Assembly: GCA_942159475.1 (NCBI GenBank)
Contig: OW804095.1
Coordinates: 154,768,536-154,832,535, forward strand
Source of the DNA: Sthenelais limicola
Lineage: Eukaryota; Annelida; Polychaeta; Phyllodocida; Sigalionidae
Reading direction: 5' to 3'
DNA: 64,000 nt
Position 1 is the first letter of the stretch; each line of letters starts with the position of its first letter. This document shows, one piece after another, positions 44,585-56,030 of this stretch. Below the pieces are notes generated by a model, which was given only the letters and a program-made list of their open reading frames with translations, had not been told where the DNA came from and did not search any database. A program made the translations under genes and the position numbers.

Positions 44585-44765
44585 ATGGGTCTACAGCAGG
44601 GTTGAGGGGACTAAAGGGGGTTTGAGAGGTGTTGAGGGGGCTGAGGGGGTGATGGGGTGTTGAAGGGGTGTTTAAGGGGTGTTGAGGGGTTGAGAGGGGG
44701 CTGAGGGGGGTGTTGGGGAGGGGCTGAAGGGGTGTTTAGGGGGTTGAGGGTGAGGGAAGGAGGTC
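44585..44765. repeat. G-rich GGGGTGTTGAGG-type repeat
   Basis: Irregular repeats of GGGGTGTTGAGGGG and GGGGGCTGAGGGGG. Many G runs of 4-6 on one strand make G-quadruplexes likely. Confidence 0.8.
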
Positions 44766-45007
44766 AGGACAGATAAGATGAATCGTGTGAAGATTGCCTG
44801 GGCTGTGGAGTGGAACTAATCAGATGAGATATGGACGGGTTAGTGGGTCAGGGTGTGACTTAAGGCTGCACTCCACTACGATGGTTACGCATTCATTCAG
44901 CAGTACGTTCTCAATCCCAATATAATATTTTATCACACACGGCAGACAGACACAATCAAGGAGACAGAGGAGACAGGAAGGCATGACAGAAAGCATAACA
45001 TTATATC
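44766..45007. other. Short unique spacer
   Basis: Ordinary sequence with no recognised feature. Confidence 0.5.
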
Positions 45008-45425
45008 AAGAGGGAGAAGAGAGAGGAGAAGAGAGAGGAGAAGAGAGTGAGAAGAGAGGGAGAAGAGAGGGAGAAGAGAGTGAGAAGAGAGGGGGGAGAA
45101 GGCGGGAATAGAAAGAAAAGGAGGGGAGAGATAGGAGAGAGAGAGGAGAGAGAGGGAGAGGAGAGAGGAGGAGAGAGGGAGAGGAGAGAGGAGGAGAGAG
45201 GGGAGAGAGAGGAGAGAGAGGGAGGAGAGAGAGGAGAGAGGGAAGAGGAGAGAGGAGAGAGGAGGAGAGAGAGGCGAGAGAGGGAGGAGAAAGAGGAGAG
45301 AGAGGAGAGAGAGGCGAGAGAGGGAGGAGAAAGAGGAGATAGGGAATAGAGAGGAGAGAGAAGAGATAGGGGAGAGGAGAGAGATGGAAGAGGGAGCGAG
45401 AGGTGAGATCTATATAAGAGTGAAA
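45008..45425. repeat. GAGAGAGG polypurine tract
   Basis: About 400 bp of GA-only sequence with GGAGAGAGGGAG words. The 153-166 codon Ser/Leu/Pro frames on the minus strand come from this bias. Confidence 0.9.
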
Positions 45426-45807
45426 GAAGAAAGAAAGAAAAATAGATGGCAGAGGAAAACAAAGACGAGAAAGGAAGGAGAGAAAGAAGGGAGATGAACT
45501 ACACAAAGTGAACCGAGAGAATTAAGACAACAAAAAAGATCCAAGATATGAGATAAGAGACATAGATAGCAGCTAAAACCTGAGCAGATATTTGAGAGGA
45601 CACGGGGAGAGAGATAGTGGATAAGAAAGAGGAGTTCATTTCTAGTATTGTACCCAGGAGGAAGATGAGCAGGAGCAGCAAACAGACCAGACGCTGGGTA
45701 GACGCAGGGACGCTCCATTTCCTCCCCCTACAGCTCCCCAGGGCCCCCTAGTGACTGTCATACAAACTAGCAGACTCATACTTCTCCGTATTAAACCCAG
45801 AGTCAAA
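45426..45807. other. Unique stretch with a CTCF-like word
   Basis: Purine-rich continuing to about 45650, then unique. On the minus strand at 45737-45756, GTCACTAGGGGGCCCTGGGG resembles a CTCF site. Confidence 0.35.
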
Positions 45808-46095
45808 TGTGATGTGTTCCAGGAAAATGAGTCACAAGTCGCAAAATTGATATTTTTCAATGTGTTTTGTTCACAGGATTTCGTACTAGGAATTTTCTCA
45901 TTTGTGAGCTATGTACCGGTTGAAGTTGTATGAATACATTTACCAAGTCCAAGACAGTGTATTAGATATATACTTGCATATCTTAGGTCATCTTATAGAG
46001 TATGTTTAGCTACTTTACTAGTAATCATCCACACCAAAAGATTGCAAACTTTATTTTTCAAAAATAAAAATATCAAACTAAAAATATCACTGATT
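45808..46095. mobile_element. MITE family B, copy 8 (right end lost)
   Basis: TGTGATGTGTTCCAGGAAAA then GAGTCACAAGTCGCAAAAT at the left end. The interior is close to copy 4 (ACAGGATTTCGTACTAGG, ACATTTACCAAGTCCAAGAC). It ends near AAATAAAAATATCAAAC. Confidence 0.75.
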
Positions 46096-46555
46096 AGCGG
46101 CACGATTTTATAACAGAGTTAATCAATGTTACATCTATAACCTGAGATTACAATCAGTGGGCAACAGACTCAATAATGTATAATGTATGATAACTTCTTG
46201 CTATAATATTTCACATTGTTTAAGGACTTTGTGGAAGACCTGCCAATCGACAGAAGATATGAACCTTTTTCCTTTGGAAATAAAAATCTCTCTCTATATA
46301 TGACATAGAGGCGGGCAGAGGGACCAGCTGTTACAAGCCTTGCTGGTGGATCCTCAGCCCTCCCTTCACACTTGTCACACGCCTACACGCAGTATGAATA
46401 CATGATATAGACAGGCTGAGGGCCTTGGTAAGGGCCTTGATATTGGGCTGAGCCCTGGCTTAGTAAGGCCCTCAGCGCGGATAATAAGGCACGTGTATTT
46501 ATGGCGGACATTGTATACAGGCTGCCGGGGCTAACACCTCCAGTATGTACACCAC
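46096..46555. other. Unique stretch, nothing recognised
   Basis: Ordinary sequence leading to the G-rich tract. A stretch at 46420-46490 repeats 'AGGGCCTTG' and 'GGCTGAG' words. Confidence 0.5.
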
Positions 46556-46557
46556 AT

Positions 46558-46740
46558 GTTGGTGGGGGGGGGAGTGGGAGGAGGGGGAGTGGGAGGAGGA
46601 GGGGTAGGGGGAGGAGGGGGAGGAGGAGGAGGGGAGGGGGCAGGAGGAGGAGGAGGAGGGGGAGGAGGGGGAGGAGGAGGGGGAGGGGAAGGAGGAGGGA
46701 AAGCAGGAGGGAAAGGAGGAGGGGAAGGAGAAGGAGGCTC
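46558..46740. repeat. GGAGGAGGG polypurine tract
   Basis: Pure GGA/GGGGA sequence for about 180 bp. It reads as poly-Gly, poly-Arg/Gly or, on the opposite strand, poly-Pro in different frames. Confidence 0.9.
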
Positions 46741-47055
46741 AATCATTTTTCACAGGGAATTCTGACTGTCCCCAAAAGATCTTAGCAATCATCAGTTTCC
46801 AGAGCAAGCTCTAGCCAAAGCCTTAGCACACCAGAAGGGGACACTCCTAGGGAGCTAATAAGAGAGCGCTTTATCCCTCACATGTATGAGTCCCTCTATG
46901 AGCAGCTCCCCCCACACCCTGGCCCTCACATCTAGCCATGAGCTGCTCTACTTCTAATACCCATCTCCCTATGAGCAACTCCTATGTTGGCTACTTATTT
47001 CTCACTCTCCATCATCACTCCCTCTCACCACTACATTTATCATTACACAGATCAA
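46741..47055. other. Unique stretch, nothing recognised
   Basis: Ordinary sequence between two purine tracts. Confidence 0.5.
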
Positions 47056-47200
47056 AGCTAAGAGGGAGAGGGAGTGAGAGGAGAGGGAGGAGAGGGAGAG
47101 GAGGGGGAAGAGAGAGAGGAGAGGGAGGAGAGAGAAGAGAGAGAGAGGAGTTAGAGAGAGACGGAGAGGGAGGAGAGAGGGAGAATGAGAAGGGACACCA
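47056..47200. repeat. GA-rich polypurine tract
   Basis: GAGAGGGAGGAGAGGGAGAG-type sequence of about 145 bp. Confidence 0.85.
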
Positions 47201-47508
47201 GTAAGATAGGACATGGTTAGAGCGACCACCAAAAGACCCAGGTAACAGTGAGTAGTATATAGACATACAGCGAGTGTTGAGGGTCAACAAACCTCCACAC
47301 CCACTGCACTACTCACAGCTTCATAGCAAACCACTCCATCTTGTCGTGTTCATGCATTCTCTATGTGTGCCATAGCGCCTAATGCTAATGCACTTTTGTA
47401 ACGTATCATTGGAGTAGTAAATAAAAGCGAATACCCCCTATATGTGTAGCACTTGTGAGTAGTACATGCAGATGAACATTATACCCAGGCTACAGTTATA
47501 CAGTGCCA
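47201..47508. other. Unique stretch, nothing recognised
   Basis: Ordinary sequence before family A copy 5. Confidence 0.5.
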
Positions 47509-47753
47509 TATATGGGTCGGATTTCCAGAAAATGTACAATTGACAGCTCTATACATTTAGTATATTCTGCTAAATTTGGCTGAAAAATGATGAGTACTGA
47601 GTATATCTGAGTATATTTTGTATCCCGTTGATTTAAAGTATCAGTTCTGTTATGTTAAACTGCATTTTGAAGCTCATTTTTGTCTTAAATGTGGGTTATT
47701 TGAGAGGATTGGTGAAGGCGATTTGTACATTTTCTGAAAATCTGACCCATGTA
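47509..47753 (+). mobile_element. MITE family A, copy 5 (complete)
   Basis: Starts TATATGGGTCGGATTTCCAG and ends TTTTCTGAAAATCTGACCCA followed by TGTA. It is 245 bp, in the same orientation as copy 1, with which it shares TTGATTTAAAGTATCAGTTC and GTTATGTTAAACTGCATTTT. Confidence 0.88.
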
Positions 47754-48075
47754 TACACGTACTGTACAACATTATTGCACTACAATAAACTACAGCATGT
47801 TACAGGTCTGGTTTAAACTAGTATATCTATACAACTGTTTATCCCTAGACCAAATATATCCAACCCCACTTTCACAATATTCGTGTGCAAAACAGATTCG
47901 AACATTGCTTTCCCCCCCCCCTCCCCCCCCCCTCCCGCCCACTGTTGTGGACCATCAGGGGAGAATGGATCACCCTATTACCCCTATCCAGCTACGGGGT
48001 TTCCTCTTTTGATAAAGAGGCCACTTTATGTTAGAGTAGCGCAATCACAACACAACCCTTGCCCCGGGCTACACA
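47754..48075. other. Unique stretch with a poly-C patch
   Basis: C-rich run at 47911-47940. No gene was recognised. Confidence 0.5.
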
Positions 48076-48540
48076 TGGTCTCTCTCTCTCCACTCAATCC
48101 TTGCTCTTAGATTTACTGCTCTCTCTCTGGTCTCTCCCTCTCCCCTATTCTGTCATTCCTCTCTCTCCTCTCTTTCTCCTCTCTCTCTCTCTCCTCTCTC
48201 TTCTCTCTCCTCTTTCTCCTCTTTCTCCTCTCTCTCCTCTCTCTCCTCTCTCTCCTCTCTCTCCTCTCTCTCCTCTCTCTCCTCTCTCTCCTCTCTCTCT
48301 CTTCTCTCTCCTCTTTCTCTTCTCTCTCCTCTCTCTTCTCTTGCTCCTCTCCCCTCTCCCCCCCGACGTCTTTCCCTCTCTCTCTCCTCTCACTTTTCTC
48401 TCTTCCTCTCCTCAGTCTCCATCTACTGACCCTTCCTCTTGCTCCCATCTCTCTTCTTCTTCTTCTTCTTCTTCTCCTTTCTCTCTCCTCCTTCTTCTCC
48501 TTTCTCCCTCTCTACCCTTTCTCAATTCCCGATATAGAAA
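48076..48540. repeat. CTCTCTCC polypyrimidine tract
   Basis: CTCTCTCCTCTCTCTC repeated from 48150 to 48340, with an 8-12 bp period, then CTTCTTCTTCTT near 48455-48475. This is the pyrimidine-on-plus counterpart of the GA tracts at 44-47 kb. Confidence 0.9.
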
Positions 48541-48745
48541 TTAAACATCACTCAATCTTAACCTTCATACGTTTTATTCAAACATTCAATCACAGGCGAT
48601 GATAAATATTCAAAATAAAAGTAATCTTCAACATTTCACATATCTCCATAGCACTGCTACCAGTGGTTATAGAACAAGCAGTTGTCCTCATGCTACACAT
48701 TTTGTGATCAACTTGAAAAAGAAAATCAAAACTAGTTCGTGTCAC
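48541..48745. other. Unique stretch, nothing recognised
   Basis: Ordinary AT-rich sequence leading to the motif cluster. Confidence 0.5.
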
Positions 48746-48860
48746 TTGGACATTAGGCGAGGTTGGGGCGAGAAGTGGTGGCCGCCATCTTTATGTAATT
48801 ACAGAAGGCGCTACCAGGGGGCAGTGGGGGGCCGGAAGTAGGCGGAAGGAAGGAAACATT
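48746..48860 (+). promoter_or_regulatory. Promoter/insulator-like motif cluster
   Basis: Within about 60 bp: GCCGCCATCTTT (48781-48792), the exact inverse of the YY1 core; CTACCAGGGGGCAGTGG (48811-48827), a close CTCF-type match; and GCCGGAAGTA (48831-48840), an ETS/GABP core. The stretch is more GC- and CpG-rich than its surroundings. Such clustering is common at TATA-less promoters. No downstream exon could be identified, so its target is unknown. Confidence 0.4.
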
Positions 48861-49171
48861 GCATGATGGGTACACTTATAAGCCTAACCAGGGACCAAGT
48901 GGTGGATTAAAGGTCAAGGTCGTGTAAACAAGGTCGAGGAATGGGATCGAGGCTTAGAGCCCAGCAATAGGAGGCCAAGCTGCATTTAGTGCGGGACTAG
49001 GTAATGTTTGGCGCGTTGGCATGGTGATATGTCCTTATATGGGACGGAATGACAAAATGGTAGGCTTGGTCACAATAGGGAAGGAGCACCAATGGTAAAC
49101 GTGTACACGTTAAGGTTTCACTTCCTTCCATGATAGATTTGAAATTGTTTTTTTGTTGTAATTCATAAACG
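48861..49171. other. Unique stretch after the motif cluster
   Basis: No open frame with recognisable content. It might be transcribed if the cluster is a promoter. Confidence 0.4.
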
Positions 49172-49685
49172 GAGTTAGAGAGACATGTATAGAGAAATAT
49201 TAGAGTTAGAGAGACAAGTATAGAGAAATATTAGAGTTAGAGGGACATGTATAGAGAAATATTAGAGTTAGAGAGACATGTATAGAGAAATATTAGAGTT
49301 AGAGAGACATGTATAGAGAAATATTAGCGTTAGAGAGACATGTATAGAGAAATATTAGAGTTAGAGAGACATGTAGGAGAAATATTAGAGTTAGAGAGAC
49401 ATGTAGGAGAAATATTAGAGTTAGAGAGACATGTATAGAGAAATATTAGAGTTAGAGAGACATGTAGGAGAAATATTAGAGTTAGAGAGACATGTAGGAG
49501 AAATATTAGAGTTAGAGAGACATGTATAGAGAAATATTAGAGTTAGAGAGACATGTATAGAGAAATATTAGAGTTAGAGAGACATGTATAGAGAAATATT
49601 AGAGTTAGAGAGACATGTATAGAGAAATATTAGAGTTAGAGAGACATGTAGGAGAAATATTAGAGTTAGAGAGACATGTATGTAA
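49172..49685. repeat. 31-bp minisatellite, about 17 copies
   Basis: Unit GAGTTAGAGAGACATGTATA then GAGAAATATTA. A shorter variant (GTAGGAGAAATATT) occurs in about six units, in adjacent pairs. Confidence 0.95.
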
Positions 49686-49910
49686 CTATGTTAGGGTAAG
49701 CAAGCACAGCTTGAACCGGAAGATCTCTAATTTGAGAATTTCCCAACCTGTTTGTCAACGTTACATCTATTATGGCATACAAATAATTATCTTATCTAGT
49801 TTTATTACTACTTTGCACATATATATAACACCTGGGGTAGTATAGTACCACCTAGAGTTAAGAGGAAACACACTAACGGGTGCTATACCCTACTCTTAAT
49901 CAACATTAGC
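49686..49910. other. Short spacer with a lone relative of the 80-bp satellite palindrome
   Basis: CACCTGGGGTAGTATAGTAC at about 49830-49849 resembles the inverse complement of the 80-bp unit around its palindrome (CTCCTGGGGTAGTATACTAC). It may be a dispersed copy of that unit. Confidence 0.45.
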
Positions 49911-52382
49911 GCTGCCTCTATATGGTGCACAGTGCTATAGGTAGCCATATATACTATGAGTGCCTCTATATGGTGCACAGTGCTATAGGTAGCCAGTATA
50001 TATACTATGAGTGCCTCTATATGGTGTACAGTGCTATAGTTAGCCAGTATATACACTATGAGTGCCTCTATATGGTGCACAGTGCTATAGGTAGCCATAT
50101 ATATACTATGAGTGCCTCTATATGGTGCACAGAGCTATAGGTAGCCAGTATATATACTATGAGTGCCTCTATATGGTGCACAGTGCTATAGTTAGCCAGT
50201 ATATACACTATGAGTGCCTCTATATGGTGCACAGTGCTATAGGTAGCCATATATATACTATGAGTGCCTCTATATGGTGCACAGAGCTATAGGTAGCCAG
50301 TATATATACTATGAGTGCCTCTATATGGTGTACAGTGCTATAGTTAGCCAGTATATATACTATGAGTGCCTCTATATGGTGCACAGTGCTATAGGTAGCC
50401 ATATATACACTATGAGTGCCTCTATATGGTGCACAGTGCTATAGGCAGCCAGTATACACTATGAGTGTCTCTATATGGTGTACAGTGCTATAGGTAGCCA
50501 GTATATATACTATGAGTGCCTCTATATGGTGCACAGTGCTATAGGTAGCCACTATACACTATGAGTGCCTCTATATGGTGCACAGTGCTATAGGTAGCCA
50601 GTATATATACTATGAGTGCCTCTATATGGTGCACAGTGCTATAGGCAGCCAGTATATATACTATGAGTGCCTCTATATGGTGCACAGTGCTATAGGTAGC
50701 CAGTATATATACTATGAGTGCCACTATATGGTGCACAGTGCTATAGGTAGCCAGTATATACACTATGAGTGCCTCTATATGGTGTACAGTGCTATAGGCA
50801 GCCAGTATATACACTATGAGTGCCTCTATATGGTGCACAGTGCTATAGGCAGCCAGTATACACTATGAGTGTCTCTATATGGTGTACAGTGCTATAGGTA
50901 GCCAGTATATATACTATGAGTGCCTCTATATGGTGTACAGTGCTATAGGTAGCCACTATACACTATGAGTGCCTCTATATGGTGCACAGTGCTATAGGCA
51001 GCCAGTATACACTATGAGTGCCTCTATATGGTGCACAGTGCTATAGGTAGCCAGTATACACTATGAGTGCCTCTATATGGTGCACAGTGCTATAGGCAGC
51101 CAGTATATACACTATGAGTGCCTCTATATGGTGCACAGTGCTATAGGTAGCCATATATACACTATGAGTGCCTCTATAGGGTGCACAGTGCTATAGGCAG
51201 CCAGTATATACACTATGAGTGCCTCTATATGGTGCACAGTGCTATAGGCAGCCAGTATACACTATGAGTGCCTCTATATGGTGCACAGTGCTATAGGCAG
51301 CCAGTATATACACTATGAGTGCCTCTATATGGTGCACAGTGCTATAGGTAGCCATATATACACTATGAGTGCCTCTATATGGTGCACAGTGCTATAGGCA
51401 GCCAGTATATACACTATGAGTGCCTCTAGATGGTGTACAGTGCTATAGGTAGGCTGTATACACTATGAGTGCCTCTATATGGTGTACAGTGCTATAGGCA
51501 GCCAGTATATACACTATGAGTGCCTCTAGATGGTGTACAGTGCTATAGGTAGCCAGTATATACACTATGAGTGCCTCTATATGGTGCACAGTGCTATAGG
51601 TAGCTAGTATATACACTATGAGTGCCTCTATATGGTACACAGTGCTATAGGCAGCCAGTATATACACTATGAGTGCCTCTATATGGTGCACAGTGCTATA
51701 GGCAGCCAGTATATATACTATGATTGTGTCTATATGGTGCACAGTGCTATAGGTAGCCAGTATATACTATGATTGTGTCTATATGGTGCACAGTGCTATA
51801 GGCAGCCAGTATATATACTATAAGTGCCTCTATATGGTGCACAGTGCTATAGGCAGCCAGTATATATACTATTATTGTCTCTATATGGTGCACAGTGCTA
51901 TAGGCAGCCAGTATATATACTATAAGTGCCTCTATATGGTGCACAGTGCTATAGGCAGCCAGTATATATACTATGATTGTGTCTATATGGTGCACAGTGC
52001 TATAGGCAGCCAGTATATATACTATAAGTGCCTCTATATGGTGTACAGTGCTATAGGCAGCCAGTATACACTATGAGTGCATCTATATGGTGTACAGTGC
52101 TATAGGCAGCCAGTATATATACTATGAGTGCCTCTATATGGTGCACAGTGCTATAGGCAGCCAGTATACACTATGAGTGCCTCTATATGGTGCACAGTGC
52201 TATAGGCAGCCAGTATATACACTATGAGTGCCACTATATGGTGCACAGTGCTATAGGTAGCCAGTATATATACTATGAGTGCCTCTATATGGTGCACAGT
52301 GCTATAGGTAGCCAGTATATATACTTTGAGTGCCTCTATATGGTGCACAGTGCTATAGGCAGCCAGTATACACTATGAGTGC
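49911..52382. repeat. 46-51 bp minisatellite, about 49 copies
   Basis: Unit GTGCCTCTATATGGTGCACA then GTGCTATAGGTAGCCAGTAT then a TA-rich linker ending ACTATGA. The linker varies in TA copy number, so unit length ranges from about 46 to 51. Two-state variants are GTGCACA or GTGTACA and GGTAGCC or GGCAGCC. A late block (51720-52030) has ATTGTGTC and TATAAG variants. The 51-bp (17-codon) form leaves matching frames open on both strands, about 60-99 codons each. Confidence 0.96.
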
Positions 52383-53690
52383 GACCAGTGTGTATATCTA
52401 GCCATCCTCCTTATGTACATGTCACTGTGTAGACCTGTGTGCTATGATTATGTACAGGAACCCACTGGTTATGTTTACACTCTATATATAACCCTCTCCC
52501 CCCACCCACAGCCTTACATCATGGGTATAACCCCCACCCACCCCCTACACACACAGTGTAGAGTGGGTGTGAAGTGCACATTGTTTACCCTCATATTAAC
52601 CCCCCCACTTACGCAGCTCTAATCACCCCACCCCCTCCCCACCTGCCATATTTACCCCTCAAGTGGCGGCCATGTTGACTTATTGTCATAGCAGACTCTG
52701 ACATACAAGGGTTAATGTTATTCTATATCAGGTGTACAGTGGGGGACTGTGATATATAGCGCACCTTATTATACACACATTGTGCTCAAACAACATATGT
52801 AGAGTGAGTTACACATAGTGCGTATTTCACTAGTGAGTTATGGGCGGTTTTCATCACAACCAATCTGATTTTTACTAAGATTACTGCTGTAAGTCAAATT
52901 TATGACTAATGTTCTTTTTTATTTTCTTGATTGAAAGCATATACAATAAATATTGCCTGTATATCCACATGTACTGCACTATAAGATACACATTATGTCC
53001 TCCATGTTTCCCACTGTGTTATATTACTGCACCTAGTATTAGTGTTAGGCTTGTAACATGATTCTAAATATGAACCTCCTTTGTAAGCAAAATAATCAAT
53101 ATTGTGTTATTATAATAAATAGACAACCATATGATGCTCCTTTCCCTTAATGTGAGTATTATTCATGTGTCAACAAAACAAGCATATGAATATAAGGACA
53201 CTGCATACATACAGTAATGTACCAAGTAGTGGTGGTATGTAGCCTCACACACACACTGGACGTCACCACCACCCCCTCCCCCCTCCCCCTTCCCCAGCCC
53301 CTCTATCCTGGGTACAGAGCGGCCATTGTTTACCCTGGGATTAGATTGTGATTAACCTGCCCTAATCACCCTCTCCCCCAGTCACCCCCACCCCCATCCC
53401 ACCCACATTCACCCACATTCACCCCTCACCCCCACCCCTTACGCACACACCTTAATACACATTCCTTGGGGTCATATTTCAATATTTTCTTATGAATACT
53501 ACTCGGTACGTGTATAGCTGAATATGTAGCATAATATACAATTATTAGCACTTGTTCTATTCTCTCTATTTATGTGTCTTGTGAAGCCTTTGTTGGACGG
53601 ACACTGGCTGATGGCGTTAGGCTTCCTGGTGGAACACACGGGTAGTGCATGATGTACCGGGGCTAGAGGTGACTTATGCTATACTACTTA
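52383..53690. other. Unique stretch with C-rich patches
   Basis: C-rich or CCCCAC patches at 52495-52650, 53268-53305 and 53370-53450. GGCGGCCATGTTG at about 52665 is a YY1-like word. No gene was recognised. Confidence 0.45.
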
Positions 53691-56030
53691 CAGTCAGCTA
53701 CCTCTCCCTTAGATTCACTGTCAGCTACCTCTCCCTTAGACTCACAGTCAGCTACCTCTCCCTTAGATTCACTGTCAGCTACCTCTCCCTTAGACTCACA
53801 GTCAGCTACCTCTCCCTTAGACTCACTGTCAGCTACCTCTCCCTTAGACTCACTGTCAGCTACCTCTCCCTTAGACTCACCGTCAGCTACCTCTCCCTTA
53901 GACTCACTGTCAGCTACCTCTCCCTTAGACTCACTGTCAGCTACCTCTCCCTTAGACTCACAGTCAGCTACCTCTCCCTTAGACTTACAGTCAGCTACCT
54001 CTCCCTTAGACTCACAGTCAGCTACCTCTCCCTTAGACTCACTGTCAGCTACCTCTCCCTTAGACTCACTGTCAGCTACCTCTCTCTTAGACTCACTGTC
54101 AGCTACCTCTCCCTTAGACTCACTGTCAGCTACCTCTCCCTTAGACTCACTGTCAGCTACCTCTCTCTTAGACTCACAGTCAGCTACCTCTCCCTTAGAC
54201 TCACTGTCAGCTACCTCTCCCTTAGACTCACTGTCAGCTACCTCTCTCTTAGACTCACTGTCAGCTACCTCTCCCTTAGACTCACTGTCAGCTACCTCTC
54301 TCTTAGACTCACTGTCAGCTACCTCTCCCTTAGACTCACTGTCAGCTACCTCTCTCTTAGACTTACTGTCAGCTACCTCTCCCTTAGACTTACTGTCAGC
54401 TACCTCTCCCTTAGACTCACAGTCAGCTACCTCTCTCTTAGACTCACTGTCAGCTACCTCTCCCTTAGACTCACAGTCAGCTACCTCTCCCTTAGACTCA
54501 CTGTCAGCTACCTCTCTCTTAGACTCACTGTCAGCTACCTCTCCCTTAGACTCACTGTCAGCTACCTCTCCCTTAGACTCACTGTCAGCTACCTCTCCAT
54601 TAGACTCACAGTCAGCTACCTCTCCCTTAGACTCACTGTCAGCTACCTCTCCCTTAGACTCACTGTCAGCTACCTCTCCCTTAGACTCACTGTCAGCTAC
54701 CTCTCCCTTAGACTCACTGTCAGCTACCTCTCCCTTAGACTCACTGTCAGCTACCTCTCCCTTAGACTCACTGTCAGCTACCTCTCCCTTAGACTCACAG
54801 TCAGCTACCTCTCCCTTAGACTCACTGTCAGCTACCTCTCTCTTAGACTCACAGTCAGCTACCTCTCCCTTAGACTCGCTGTCAGCTACCTCTCCCTTAG
54901 ACTCGCTGTCAGCTACCTCTCCCTTAGACTCACTGTCAGCCACCTCTCCCTTAGACTCACTGTCAGCTACCTCTCCCTTAGACTCACTGTCAGCTACCTC
55001 TCTCTTAGACTCACTGTCAGCTACCTCTCCCTTAGACTCACTGTCAGCTACCTCTCCCTTAGACTCACTGTCAGCTACCTCTCCCTTAGACTCACTGTCA
55101 GCTACCTCTCCCTTAGACTCACTGTCAGCTACCTCTCTCTTAGACTCACTGTCAGCTACCTCTCTCTTAGACTCACTGTCAGCTACCTCTCCCTTAGACT
55201 CACAGTCAGCTACCTCTCCCTTAGACTCACTGTCAGCTACCTCTCCCTTAGACTCACTGTCAGCTACCTCTCCCTTAGACTCACTGTCAGCTACCTCTCC
55301 CTTAGACTCACTGTCAGCTACCTCTCTCTTAGACTCACTGTCAGCTACCTCTCTCTTAGACTCACTGTCAGCTACCTCTCCCTTAGACTCACTGTCAGCT
55401 ACCTCTCTCTTAGACTCACTGTCAGCTACCTCTCCCTTAGACTCACTGTCAGCTACCTCTCCCTTAGACTCACTGTCAGCTACCTCTCCCTTAGACTCAC
55501 TGTCAGCTACCTCTCCCTTAGACTCACTGTCAGCCACCTCTCTCTTAGACTCACCGTCAGCTACCTCTCCCTTAGACTCACAGTCAGCTACCTCTCCCTT
55601 AGACTCACTGTCAGCTACCTCTCCCTTAGACTCACAGTCAGCTACCTCTCCCTTAGACTCACTGTCAGCTACCTCTCCCTTAGACTCACAGTCAGCTACC
55701 TCTCCCTTAGACTCACAGTCAGCTACCTCTCCCTTAGACTCACTGTCAGCTACCTCTCCCTTAGACTCACTGTCAGCTACCTCTCCCTTAGACTCACTGT
55801 CAGCTACCTCTCCCTTAGACTCACAGTCAGCTACCTCTCCCTTAGACTCACTGTCAGCTACCTACCTCTTAGACTCACAGTCAGCTACCTCTCTCTTAGA
55901 CTCACAGTCAGCTACCTCTCCCTTAGACTCACAGTCAGCTACCTCTCCCTTAGACTCACTGTCAGCTACCTCTCCCTTAGACTCACAGTCAGCTACCTCT
56001 CTCTTAGACTCACTGTCAGCTACCTCTCTC
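53691..56030. repeat. 27-bp minisatellite, about 87 copies
   Basis: Unit GTCAGCTACCTCTCCCTTAG then ACTCACT. Variants are CTCTCTCTT for CTCTCCCTT, ACAGTCAG for ACTGTCAG, and rare GCCACC, CCGTC or CGCTG. Being 9 codons long, it keeps two plus frames (SYLSLRLTV and SATSPLDSL repeats, over 820 codons) and one minus frame (ADSESKGEV repeats, over 600 codons) open. The arrays end within about 100 bases on either side of the repeat. Confidence 0.96.

Noticed and set aside
44585..44765. Telomere-like G-rich repeats
   Set aside because: GGGGTTGAGG-type words are irregular and do not form a constant short telomeric unit.
46383..46785. Poly-Gly, poly-Arg and poly-Leu/Pro frames
   Set aside because: Overlapping products of a GGA-only tract on both strands.
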